From Lepeophtheirus salmonis (lineage: Eukaryota > Arthropoda > Copepoda > Siphonostomatoida > Caligidae): a DNA stretch of 64,000 bases. Shown here in pieces: positions 13,230 to 25,444 of the stretch. The notes under the pieces were generated by a model. It did no database searches, had not been told where the DNA came from, and saw only the letters and a list, made by a program, of their open reading frames with translations. The stretch lies in NCBI RefSeq assembly GCF_016086655.4, contig NC_052134.2:744001-808000 (forward strand), read 5' to 3'. A program made the translations under genes and the position numbers. Positions within the stretch are counted from its first letter, which is position 1. The number at the start of each line of letters is the position of its first letter.

Positions 13230-16200
13230 TGAAAATGATCGTGTACTTTATAATATAAATTTGAAACCATTTGAAGTGTACAATATTGTACTGTTTTTTA
13301 AATTCACGGACGATTAAATTGCCGCCCCACAATTGCGTTATGGTTTTTATTATGCATCGTTCTATAACAAATTTAAAACTAATATTTGTCCTTGCATAGA
13401 AAAACTGAAAAGATACTATGATACTCAAACTGAAGGGCCAAATTGCCAAATGAAAACTGTTCGTATGAAAATAAAAGACATCAAAAAGTGGAACTGGATA
13501 ATAGAAAGAAATTTGAAATCACGGCTATTAATACTCTTAAGACAGTTGATGAAAGTGCAGTGACTAATTGGATTTAACAGTTTTCCGATGTGTCTGGTTG
13601 TTACCCAGAGCCCAATCCTGAAAATTGCGAAGGCGAAATTGCGAAGTATAATTCTGAATGTCGCACATCAAACTTATCTTTGGTGTTACCGGCAATCCAT
13701 TGAGTCTACCAATAACATCAAATCTTACGATTTTTACGATGCAGCTAAAGCTTTTGACGATTTATAGTCATACTTTTTACTCCTACGACAAATTTTCTAG
13801 ACCTGTATCATCAGGGATCGACCTTTTTATCTACAATGGTATCAAAGAGCAACCCATCAAATATTACAAAATTATCGTTACAAACTTATGAAATCATAAA
13901 GCACTGTGTATTCAAATAGGCCCAGCTTTTAATCTGAACATTAACAACAAAAATATATGGAAGCTAAACTCTTCGTTAATGAATCACGAAAGAGTATATA
14001 ATAAAATCATTGAACTGATAGAAACTACTAGATGGGATGTCGTAAATGGAGGAGATGTTTTCACCAAAGTACTAAAAATGCTGAAAAGTATAATGAATGT
14101 CTATAGGCAAGCTGGTGCCAGAGAAGCCGCTACTATTGCTAAAAACATAGATACTATCGTAAAAAAAATTAGATCTAGCCTGTAATGCGTTCATCTTGAA
14201 AAGAGAAGAAATAAGTGGAAGAATATGTTCATTATGTTACGTGATGGCGAAATAACTTAAAATCCTCAAGTTATCTGTGCAAAAATAAAAGAACTTTACT
14301 CTACCCTATACCATTGTTTCCATTGCAATGTAATAATCAAATGTTCAAGATGTACTTACAAATGTGCTGATTTTTGTCAGTACATCAGAAGCGATCTTGA
14401 GAATAACTTTGTTATCCCAGCAGACGACAGTACCCTTATTGAAAATCATATAGCTACTCAAGAAACAATAATTACAGTTAAAATTAATGCAAAAAGTTGC
14501 AAGGCTCCAGGCCCATATGGCTTTACTTTTGAATTTATAAAAAATATATCTTTCACCTAGCATCTATTTTTTAAAGTTTTGTGAGAAAGTCATGAGCGTT
14601 GGTTATTTTCCAGAATACTTGTCAGATGGCAATATTGTTTTAATATCTAAAAAAGGAAAGGAACAAGATATATTAAAGAACTTACGTCCTGTCACCTTAC
14701 AAAATTTTTTGTATAAAACTTTTTTCATACGTCATTTTAAATCGAATTAACAAAGTTCTGAAGAAAATACGTCATACGAAAAATTCCCAATACGGCTTTT
14801 TGAAGCATAAATCAATTTACTCTAATCCTTTCAAATTACAAATCTCTTTCAGAAAATGACAATAGCTTATCAATAATGGCAGTTGACTTTGCTAAGGATT
14901 TCGATACATTGTCACAAGAATTCATAGTTAAGACGCTGTATCTAAGGGATTTGGAGACTATATCATTTAAAGGGCTGGAATAACCTTGTCAAGAGCAAAA
15001 ACAATGATACACTACCAAAAACACAGTACATTTTTTCGAATAAAAAAGGTGTCCGCGTAGTAGTCAGCCACACTATTTATTACATGCTTGGACGCATTAT
15101 TTCAAAACATATTTGAGGAAAATATGATAAAGGGCGTTCAATTACCGAGTAGAACTTTAAAATGTATCTCCTACGCTGATGACATGACAATGATAGTGTT
15201 AGGGAATCATTTTATTAATATCACATTAATTAGAACCTTCTTAAATTTAATATCAAGTTATTCTAAGGAGTCTGGGCTTTTCATCAATGAGGAAAAAACC
15301 GAATTGTTGACTCTATGTAGTAGCTTATGGCCAAAGCATGGCCACTTTGTAAATTTACTTATAATATTCATATCTTAGAATCTTGGATTGGCGTCAACTT
15401 TACCACATTGAATTACAAAGGGATTCTGTCCAAAATTAAGAAACCAAGACTTCTCACTCCTTAATTTGGGAACTTGGGATAAAATATGTGCATGGAATAC
15501 GCATATTGTACCAAAAGTAACTTATCTTCTGAGAGTAACTCCTTATTGAGGAGTCTGTTTTGAAATTACTAAAGAAGAGAAGCATATCCTTTCAAAGAAT
15601 GCACAATCCCTTGAAGCTAGGAGGTTTGAACATCATACCCTTTGAAGACATGTGGAAATGTCTCAACTCTTCCTGGATAAGGAAGTTGTGGGATAACGAT
15701 CAATACTGGTCCGACCTCTTACTTGCCTTTCTTGAGAAGCATAATATTGATTATAGTATTCACCCACACTGTTAACTCTCAAAAACATTTTTAAAGCTTG
15801 AACAATTATTGCACAGAACCAAAGTGTTTTGCGATGGATCAGTCGATATATTTAAAAAAGTTGAGATATCCTTACGGTGGGAGATGTCTATAAAAGACAG
15901 ATATAACGTGAACTGTACTACAGATCATGATTCTGAAATTGCAGCTGATGTCGTCCACTCGAATTCTTTGGTTAGCAAAATGGTGTTTGAATTTTATGAA
16001 TCAGTTTTAGGAAAATATACACACGTACAACGCCCTGTACTTCCTTTTAGAATGAAAATTAACATGCTAACTACTGCAAGCCTAAGAAAATATTTATGCA
16101 ACACAACTCTTACTCATTTTATCTCTTATCTAAGTCGTCGCGATATTGCAAGGGATCCCAAATAAAGGATTAAACCAATTAAAATTAAATTGTTGACACC

Positions 16201-16400
16201 GCCTGAGAAGTGGTTCAAATATAGAGTTTTGTCAGGCACTCTTGAAGTTGCTGCCGAATACTTTAGAGACAGCCGATCTAGTTGTTTCTTCTGTGGAACA
16301 ACAACAGAAACGACGACCATATTCCGTAGGATTGTTAAATTTGAGCTCACACTTATGCCATAATTCGAAAACTCTTTGAAGAAAATTTAAAATGCCGACT
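13230..16400 (+). pseudogene. Non-LTR retrotransposon (LINE, L1/Tx1-like) ORF2 remnant
   Basis: The domains occur in the correct order but in shifting frames. IWKLNSSLMNHE near 13960-13990 is the WKLN segment that closes the endonuclease domain. GREAPGPDG-like KAPGPYGFTFEF at about 14500 and LRPVTLQNFLYK at about 14685 are reverse transcriptase blocks. ISYADDMTMIV has an intact YADD active site at 15172-15183, and a long frame runs 15088-15378. LLKKRSISFQRM followed by NPLKLGGLNI (about 15560-15640) is the post-RT segment, and CFFCGTTTETTT (about 16285) is the Cys-rich 3' motif. Frames 15560-15775 and 15809-16165 fill the C-terminal part. The start is uncertain: the endonuclease part (13.2-13.9 kb) is too decayed to place. 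Many stops make it inactive. The L1/Tx1 assignment rests on WKLN plus the CxxC tail and is tentative. Confidence 0.82.
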
Positions 16401-17841
16401 AAATTAACATGACTTTTTTATACTTCGAACAACAAAAAAATCGATGCAATTATAACCAAGGTGCATTATATTATTTATACATGAAGGACAGTCAAAAACA
16501 AAAAAATTGCTGGAATTATGCCCATTGTAAAATTGTATTATAATGTTTTAATAAAATTAGTTTGATTTTTAGATTTACTATTGTTGTTTTCAACGTTTTA
16601 TTATAATATTGTTTTATCGTACTGTTTTTTTTTACACATGATTTTAATTGTCTTCAAAGCCTATTATATCCTTAAAGGTTTAAATGTTAAATAAAATGGC
16701 ATGCCTTATGGCCAAGAAGAAAAAATATAGATGTTGTCCGCACTCAGATTGGAGTAAAGTCATTTTATCTGGTTTTTGTGTTGACTAGTCACATATTTAT
16801 TTTTATTAAAATACAACCGAATTGGAAGAAACAAATTAACTTTTTCCCATTATATCGTTCAACACAATGATACACAGCTTGATAGAGGTCTGTTATTTTT
16901 TGGTAAATAGCCATTGGATTCTCTATTACAATTCTATTTTTACTGTCTTTAATCCAATGCCATTTTTGTAGAGATAAATTGGAGTTTTTCATTAAAAGGA
17001 GAAAAGGGTATTCATCAACAAAAAATAACCATAATTATGAGTCACTCATTGTCTTATTATTTTTCTCTAGATTCATTAATCAAACTAGCATTCCATAGGA
17101 GCATGTAGCTAGTAAAATTATTCAATGTTAAGATATTTAATAAGGGTTAAACATAGGTTTAAATTATAAAAACTCCATTGTATACTTTTTATTCAGTTGT
17201 ATGCAACCATATGCAATAAATCTTTTATTTCCAAAAAATAATAATTTCGACAAAATAAATAATAGTACAAATATATTTTGCTGCAAAGAAAAAGGAGCTC
17301 AATACAAACAAAAATAATAGTCGAGTTGCTTATGTTATGTTTTTTTAACAATCTGAGATGAGTTGATTTTAACTAATCAGTGTGCAATTAAATATCAAAC
17401 GATTAATTATAATCAAGATAACTTGGGTCTTTTTAATTGCAAATCCCTGTTCTAGAATAATACTTAATAGTATATTCATAAGCACTTTTAGTTTTTGTTT
17501 AGATGTTTTTTCCAAGATATATCCGAAATTAAAGGATTTTCTTTTTATTTGTACCAGGTGCAAAAAAAAGTAATGAGACCTTCTAAAAATACAGTTTTGA
17601 AGAAGTGTTGTTGATTAAATCTTAAAGTTCCGATTATCTTTCAATAGCTTAGATTCTAAGCCTTTCATCGATGTATATATTGCGAACAAAAATTATCTAA
17701 ATATCGGGATAAAGGCAAGAATAGTCATTATTGACAATTTAAAAAGTAATGTGTTAATTTTTATTTTCTCCAAAGATTTATTATTTATTTAAAAAAATAA
17801 ACATAACTTTTATAATAATACAAATAAAGAAATTTGATTTT
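16401..17841. other. AT-rich DNA without a recognisable gene
   Basis: This probably includes the decayed 3' end of the preceding LINE and the unidentified left part of the piggyBac-like element. Overlapping open frames at 17369-17573 on both strands carry no motif. Confidence 0.5.
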
Positions 17842-18510
17842 TTACAAGTTACAATTGTTTTTTTCAGTACCAATACAAGGCTTGCATACGAATCTCTTAC
17901 ATTTACAACAGGTTTTGCTTGCTAAGCGCTTGATTTTCTGGTACAATTAACTGTACACCAGCTTCTATTTTTAGTTGAACAGTTTGATTATGATTGAAAT
18001 AATTGATTATTTTCATCTTTTTCCAATTCGAAATACTCACCTTCTGAATCGGAGTACGATGTGCATTCAAGATAATGTCCTATTTCTTCAATGGATAATT
18101 TTCTCTTGGGCATCCTTGCACAATAAAAGGTGGAAACAGAATGGATAGTTCGGAAAAGTCTACGTTTATATATATAATAGAAATGTACACGATTCCTATC
18201 TAGAGAAGTTTATTCATGTTTAAACTTTCTTCAGCCTGTTTAAACAGGCTTGAGCCTGTTCATACACAATTGTAGAACAACATATTATTTGAAATGATTG
18301 GTATCAAATATGATATCCACGTTTGTCTGAGTAGTGTTCACAGTACCAACAAAACAAATACTTATTTTAATTTATAATTTAGTATTTTGTGATTCATAAA
18401 ATGAATTAGGAAAATTCATGAAATTATAAAGAAATACAATCAAGAAGTTTCTCACAATATTTAATTGAATCCCAAATGGGATACAAAATGGTACCCTCGT
18501 CGTTCTAGTG
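17842..18510 (-). mobile_element. piggyBac-like element, internally deleted
   Basis: On the minus strand an ATG at 18114 opens MPKRKLSIEEIGHYLE, followed by an acidic run (SDSEGEYFELEKDE). This is the standard piggyBac transposase N-terminus. After a deletion the sequence continues at about 17940 with KRLASKTCCKCKRF, VCKPCIGTEKNNC and a stop at 17842, which is the C-terminal cysteine-rich zinc domain. The whole catalytic DDD core is missing. Upstream of the start, the outer end reads TTAA-CACTAGAACGACGAGG on the minus strand (plus TTAA at 18511-18514), which fits piggyBac specificity for TTAA. The opposite end was not found. It would be mobile only if a full transposase elsewhere recognised it. 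Confidence 0.77.
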
Positions 18511-18513
18511 TTA

Positions 18514-19345
18514 AAGATGAACCCAAGAGTAGAAGACATACATAAGTTAAGCCTGAAGACATCATGGAAGCCTTTAAGTTTAACCCAACGATGAAGATGT
18601 CAGAGTACGCCAAGAAAAAGAAGGTGCATCAGGAAACTGTAGGTAAGAACATCTGAAAGAAAGATTGTTCAGAAGAATTGAGAGGCCCCTCCTGTCCCAA
18701 CGTCAAAAAGAACTCCATTTTCATGGATTTCAACGGCTCTTAAATTATCTAAATCACAACATCAAAAGGGTATTTTTTTCTCTGATAAAGAATTTTACCG
18801 TTGACCCCGTCTACAAGAGGGAAAATGGTATGCTTCGGTAAGGCTGACAACAGCATTAGGACAGTCACCAAGACCAAACATACGGCCTCAGTCATTATTT
18901 TTGGGGTTGCGTCATCAACTTGAAGAAATGCCTCCAATTTGGTTTACTGTTGGATACCATATACCTGCACCCGACTACTTGATGGTGTTTAAAGAACAAT
19001 GTGGGTCTATAGATCATCAACACCATGATCAAGTCGAACAAGGTCACATTGTAATCATGAGGACGGGGCTCCGGCCCATAATGCAGAGATTTTAATTGAG
19101 TGGATTGGCAGCAACATGAACTTTTGGTGCAAGAACCTTTGACCCCCTCCCAAAGCCCATATCTGAATCCACTGGATTACTGTATATGGTGGCAAATTGA
19201 GAAGAAGGTATGCAAAGTCCACTACCCAAATATTGATGCCCAGAAGACCTCAGTTAACCAGCAGTTGAGGATCATGAAAAAGAATACTTTGACAGAGGCT
19301 GATTGTTATAGCAAAAAATATTATAAAATAAAAGTTTCTATGTAA
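18514..19345 (+). pseudogene. Tc1/mariner transposase remnant, nearly full length
   Basis: Pieces in changing frames give a helix-turn-helix (MKMSEYAKKKKVHQETVGKN, about 18590), FSDKEFY (first catalytic Asp, about 18780), the linking region SSTEEMPPIWF, EDGAPAHNAEIL (second Asp, about 19060) and SQSPYLNPLDYCIWW with KVCKVHYPNID (19156-19240). The third catalytic Asp, in SPDLNP, is Tyr here. The tail at 19240-19345 is in one frame. The 5' end abuts the TTAA next to the piggyBac-like element, so the first codons are probably displaced or lost. No inverted repeats were found. The frameshifts and the Asp-to-Tyr change make it inactive. Confidence 0.85.
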
Positions 19346-20259
19346 TTGGATTGTCTGATCAATTATGAGAATTTGAATGACTACGTAGAGACAGGTCTCA
19401 GTACTTTTTTTATTTCCGGTATGTATAGTTTGATAGAGATTCAATATTTATTAATAAATACTTTTGACCATTTTACTTGTAAAATCATAAATGATTTAAC
19501 GGATTTGTCCGTAAATAAATTTATTTGATGTGTTCATTTAATTTTCCAGATACATACATTTATACAGTATTTCTCCATTCTATGAAAATATTTAATACAA
19601 GGATCTTTTTCCCTGCCCCTTCAGGTGGATGATTTCCCCTTAGAAAATTATTTATATAATCTACCAAATATCGAAAGTAGTTAAAATAAAGTACCCTTTG
19701 TGTTGAAAAGAAATATACATTTACGTCTACCTATTTATAATATCTCAATTTATTGACCAATACTGACTTTTTTTCTGAAAGTTTAGTCCTAATACACTAA
19801 CTTAGTAATTCAATTTATCCTGATTTGTCCTTAATATCGACCCCCAATTGGCACTTGAAGGTAATGCATATGCCAATAAAAAAAACTTGGGTTGTCCTGT
19901 AATTGACGGTTAAAACCCTGCTGTATGGTGCAGCCAAAAACATAATCCAGGGATTCAATACCTTGACTGTAGGAAGGTCAGATTATTTTCGATCAAAATG
20001 TACATCCTCATCAAGCCACTACTGGACAAATTTGGATATTTGAGCAGTCTTATCCAATTGTAGAAGAAAGTTTTCATCTAGAACAATCTGAAGTACCAAT
20101 GTTAGGATCTTTCTATCTTCATTATTCTGACAATAATCTTGAAGTACCAAATTAGAGACCTGGTATATCTTGCATTATTTGAAAGCTAATATTAATGAAA
20201 ATTAATTATAAATAATAAAATCTGTCTTTCTTTATAATTTCGACAACACAGTGTTGGAA
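19346..20259. other. Unassigned DNA with a decayed open stretch on the minus strand
   Basis: At about 19846-20110 the minus strand keeps one frame open except for two stops (containing LLQLDKTAQISKF and NPWIMFLAAPYS). The composition is less AT-rich than the flanks. It may be part of a transposon, but I recognise no motif. Confidence 0.35.
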
Positions 20260-20786
20260 GCATTGCAGGCCTAGCCGATCTCATGAGTATCAAGCTTTAC
20301 CATTGTACTGGTTCTAGTTTTGCACTTTTGATTTACATTATGTGGATGTATGGAGTAGTCCCAAGAAGAAATTACAACATCCAACAAGGCCAACAAGGCC
20401 AAAAAATTGCAGGATGTCTCGGTCGCAATGTGTCCTTGCTTTTTAAGTCCAGATTTTTGGCTAACATAAATTCAAGAGCTGAACCAATGCGATTTATATC
20501 TCAAGAAGTGGATCAAACATAAGGCCCGTGCAAAGATTATTCATTATTGGAGACTATGAATATTTCTATAACCCATTGAATGTAAAAGCTGGATCTGATG
20601 AAGGTGCTCTGGCCTGTCACAGTTTCTGGCTCAGTGTGGTGGAGGACATTAATAGAGGCAGTTCTCATTATAAATAACTGAATTTAATTAAAGTAGCTCT
20701 TAAATACTTATAAAATTATGGTTTGACCCCGTATATTTTTTTTAATGGCTTTGAAGATTTTCCTAGTTTCTGTCCCACTCTGTATA
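20260..20786 (+). pseudogene. Tc1/mariner transposase C-terminal remnant with 3' end
   Basis: In the frame through 20409 the translation gives KLQDVSVAMCPCFLSPDFW, a stop, then IQELNQCDLYLKKWIKHKA. This is the mariner order: the helix after the second catalytic Asp, the WP block, then SPDLNPCDxxLWxxIExKA. The third catalytic position is Glu in QEL. The element ends with CCCACTCTGTATA (to 20786), which is close to the ACAGAGTGGG-type inverted repeat of mariners read in reverse. The N-terminal half, first catalytic Asp and 5' repeat were not found. It is inactive. Confidence 0.66.
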
Positions 20787-23700
20787 AAGCCAGAAATTAA
20801 TTTTGAAAAAATTTGTTTTTATGTGTAAGATGGAACCCATATCGTGTTGGTAGTTATTTTGATTTTATTAAGATAATTGTAGGGGTTTTAATTAATTCTT
20901 TATGTTGTAATAAGTATTTGAATGATATTAGATTGATTGGAGCCTAAGGCACTACTAAATTTTAATTAAAACTAGATATCAAAATAAAATATACCCCAGT
21001 TCTCTTATATCATTTACCTTAAAAAAATATAGAGGTATGTTAATAATGATTATTACTTACATTTTTCTGGAAGATATACTCTCTTAATATATTGATGTAG
21101 GTGCTAATTGATAATATGTGTATTTATAGAGTATTAATTAATTTCAACAATTTAAATTATTCTAATTTGTTTATGGGTTGTCTAATATTTCTGTAAACGT
21201 TTTGTATTAAAATATTCGTTAATTAACCAATTAAAATTGAGAGTTTATTTTTTTTTTTAATTTGAAAATATACTTCTGTTGAAAAGATTATTTTTTAAAT
21301 ACAAAATGAGATTTTAAGTCTCAGAACATCTACATATATTCTTTAACAATTCAGAATTAACATAGAAAAAGATTTGCCTGAAAAGAAATCACAGAAAAAC
21401 TCTTTATTTGTTATCCAAACAAGAAAAAAAATTGATATACCCTCCCTTATTTCAATATGATTTTTCTAAATATAAAAGTGGATTTAAGAGCATAAAAATT
21501 TGTACATATTTTGTCCACTTGTTTTTCTGAATGTTTTATATAATAACAATTATTATTGTAGCTACGCTACGTTTAAAATGTTAGGATCAACATTTTTGAG
21601 CTTACTCTTATAATTATAGCTACAAATATTTATACTGAAAATACTTTGCATAAAAAATAATTTTACGCTATTACTTAGATAATAATGAGCATTGTTAGGA
21701 AAAAAAAGTTCAAAATAAATTGAGTATTTACTAAGATATTTAATATTGAAACAGGTTTTCCCAGTGATTTTGAACACTTTGATCTAAATAATACATATTA
21801 ACACTCTACTCATGATAATTAAATAAATTAGATCACTTTATTTGAAATTGATATCTGCACCAACGTAAGCCTGCTGAAAAAATTATAAAACTTTTAGTTT
21901 GGAGTAAGTTCAGTAATGAGAATATTATACTAAATTATTTGTCATTCATAAAATGAATGTATTTTAAAGATTTTTCTTATGACATCAACACATAATTTGA
22001 GATACTTAAATACAGGATCAATGTCTGTTTCATGTCTAAAGACCAGTGGTTCTGAACATTTGATTCCCAGAAACACATTTCCTAGAGGTTTGAATCCTCA
22101 GAAACTTTTTACTGATCAACTTATTAATTACTATTTTCCTTTTTATAATCTTATAAACATGTGCTACAAGATTCATTGGTTGGAAACTTCTGCTGGCAAT
22201 AGTGTTCATATAACTTGAAGTAAAAGATTGAATCAAGATAATGGTGAATTTAGTTAATGATCTTATAATCTTATTAAATAATTCAACAGTTATGATTATT
22301 TCAATTTCACATTTAACTCGTAATTTTTTTTTATTGAATTGTTTTAAAGAAACATACGAATATTGATCATAATCTTATAAATTTGCAATCTTTTTTTTTT
22401 TAGTTTAGGAATTTCTATCTCATTTATTTGTATGCAGTATATATAACTGACAAATATCATTTTATTAATATAATTATATAGTCCATCAATTTTATTTGAA
22501 TTATTCGTTTATATGATATAAAAACACTACATTCACAATGATTGATAGTTTATTTGTTTTTTTCTTTTTGTTTAAATGTTCAATAATTATAATAATTTTA
22601 AAATTAAAGATATTCAAATTACATCTTTTAAATTTATTTTTTTACATTATAAAAGAAAGCAAAAACTCATTAAAAATTTATAAATTAAAAAGAAATTCTT
22701 AATTTCTTTAGAAGCCTTGCGACTGTATTTTGGCCATAAGTAACATTATTTTTCCCTATTTCTCTACTTATATCATTTTGTCTATTATGGCACAATATTT
22801 CTTATTTTCGCCCAAAAAGATCTGAAATAATTAAAATAAAAGCAAGTATGACTCCTAAAATAATTGATACTATTAGTTCGTAAATTTATTGATATTATTT
22901 TTTTATTGAATAAAATTATCTTATGTTAAAGATGAGTCAGTCTTCTTTTGTTCTTTGATAACTAATAGCAAATAAATATCCTCAAAAGATAATTCTTAAT
23001 AAAAGAGCATCTTGATTTTATATAATATATTGGCAAAAAGCACTATATATTTGACCTCTCAACATAAAAGAAAAATGATTTCTTTTTAAAATGTAGTCTG
23101 GATTAAATTTGTATTCTATAAATATTAATCGTCACAATATTTAGAAATTGATAGATCTTATTTGAAGACAATGTAAGGGGCAAATTAAGGGGCATGAACT
23201 AAATAAAGTTTTGAGCTATAGTTAAGATTCTTGTGTATCTCAACTTATCCCATAAATTTGTTTACAGAGTCTATTATTGACTATATGTGGCTATAAACTA
23301 TATTCCTGCATTTAAAAAACATATGACATAAAAATTATTTGTGTATTTTTTATTTGATAGCTTTTTGTTAAAGATTATTTTTTGTTAACTCACAACATCT
23401 ATAATAAGAAAGGTGCATAATCAATTTATGTTGAAAAAAAAAAAAAAGCAACAATAATAAATTAACAAAAAAGTATGCATAGATATTTTTTGGCTGTCCA
23501 AAGACCTGGGGAAGTAACAGAGGGTTGTATTATGGACAATACTTTAATAAATATAAACAAAAATATGTTGGCAGAAGGTTTTACCAATTTAAGTTTTTGT
23601 TTGATTAACTCAGAACTGTTTAATATAACCAAGTATAAATAATTACCAACTTTTTATTCATTCATTATAAAGTAGGAGAATGTTTAATGTAGCCATGTTT

Positions 23701-25269
23701 CTTCTCCTTTATGTATAAAAAATGATTACTTTGTTAAGTAACAAGACTCTTATTCTTTTTCAAAAAAAGAAATGTTGCCCTACTTTTGATAATTAAGAAA
23801 ATAAATATAAAAACCAAAGACTAATTTTCCTAAAATACCTCATTCTTTTTTTTATGAGTGTACCATGATTAAATATATTAAATACCACAAAAATAGAAGC
23901 TTTTTAAACAAAAAGAATAACTACCATTTTTTATTTATCTGATCTCAGCTAGACAGAAATATAATTTTCTCTCAAACATGGATAAAATGTCCTTCCTTTA
24001 GCTTAGGCTATACTATGACTTGAGTTCAAGGGCAACCAGAAAAATTTCATACTTCAATGGAAATTACAGAAAAAAACCCTGTGATAAATACCATTTAATT
24101 ACCTACACTTTCTAATAAATAGTTGTATATTTTTTGAATAAAAATTTGGTATGTATAATCCGAATTATGTCCAATTAATAAAACAAAATAAAAAGATTTT
24201 CAACTGTTCAAATTTAAACCTAAATTAATTAATAAATGTTGCATGTAGATTGTAGATTACTTATATAATTAATAATGTATACTTATATCTAGTAGCATTT
24301 AAAGGTTTTATCCTTTTCGAGAGCTTAGTGCCAAAAGTTATCAGCACCATTATATAATTACTAATATAATATATATATATATAGGTAAAAATTACAACAC
24401 CACTGTATATTAGTAGTAAATTAACTAATCTATCTCCTTTCATGGGTTAATTTATAGTATAATATTCTTAGAAAGAAGACTGAATAGGGGAAGGAATCAC
24501 CTTCTAACTAATAGTGAGATGAGTAAATTTTGCCCAAAGAAAATTGTCCAACATCTATAAATATTTTCAAAAGCTCTGCCCTAATATATATATATATATA
24601 CATTTATGAAACTACAACATTATATTCTCAATGCATTGCCAGAGCATCGTTTTATATACTGAAATATATTTTTCTAGAGAAGTGATTATATGTATATGTA
24701 CCTTTCTCCATAAAAATAATATATATTCCTAACATAATTTTTTATTGTAAGAATTTATAAATAAAATTATTTAAACCAAAGATATAACAAAAGAATACTG
24801 TTAATGTAAAACTACTATTGCTTATAATTCAAAAAGTATAAGGAATTATTTTAATTATTTTTGATGATGTATGAACCCTAATTATTAACTTATAATAAAT
24901 AATAAGGAACTAATTTAGCCATTATTTACTCTTGTTTATAGTTAAAACATGTTTATTGACTATTGTAGATTTTTTTACTAGATGGGTTTACAAATTTGAA
25001 TGAGTTGTGAAACAAATCATGTGTATATTGGGCATGTAGAAAAAACAAATGTAAAAAACAAATGTTTATAATGTTTTGCAATAATAAATATTATTAAATA
25101 AAAAAATTTGCCAATGTACTGTCAAATTGATATAATAAATAAAGTGAATTTCAAATTATCAAATTAGTTATAGTTCAATTTAAACGACAATCATAACTAT
25201 TTAGTATGTAATTGAAATTTTTTTTAGAATAAAATAACTTTCTGTTATTGTAATAATGTATTTTTTACA
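20787..25269. other. AT-rich DNA, no gene recognised; possible hAT-type terminus
   Basis: Nothing coding is supported. CAGTGGTTCTGAACATT at about 22043 resembles a hAT transposon end but no partner end was found. (TA)n runs occur at about 24365 and 24585. Confidence 0.5.
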
Positions 25270-25442
25270 AATTATTTATATATATATATTGCAATTTGGT
25301 GTAAAGCTTCGGTAAATTTTATTAATTTGACGCCTTTAAGTCGTTCTATTGTTTTATTTTATTTTATTGTGAGTCGCACACGTTGCAATTAATGTCAATT
25401 AAGCTGTTATATCGAACCCAACACAAAACCTTACCAAAGTGG
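25270..25442 (+). other. Candidate non-coding first exon with a strong splice donor
   Basis: A TATA-like run (TTTATATATATATAT, about 25268) is followed by a segment with fewer homopolymers and more G+C than its flanks. It ends in AAAGTGG|GTAAGTATTT, which fits the 5' splice consensus nearly perfectly. An ATG inside (about 25392) gives a short peptide without a signal sequence, and its phase does not fit the Ig exon at 48069. If real it would be a 5' untranslated exon, possibly of that Ig gene 22 kb downstream. This is weak and based on composition and one splice site. Confidence 0.2.
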
Positions 25443-25444
25443 GT

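Noticed and set aside
17369..17573. Overlapping open frames on both strands
   Set aside because: AT-rich low-complexity translation (Ile/Leu/Phe) without motifs.
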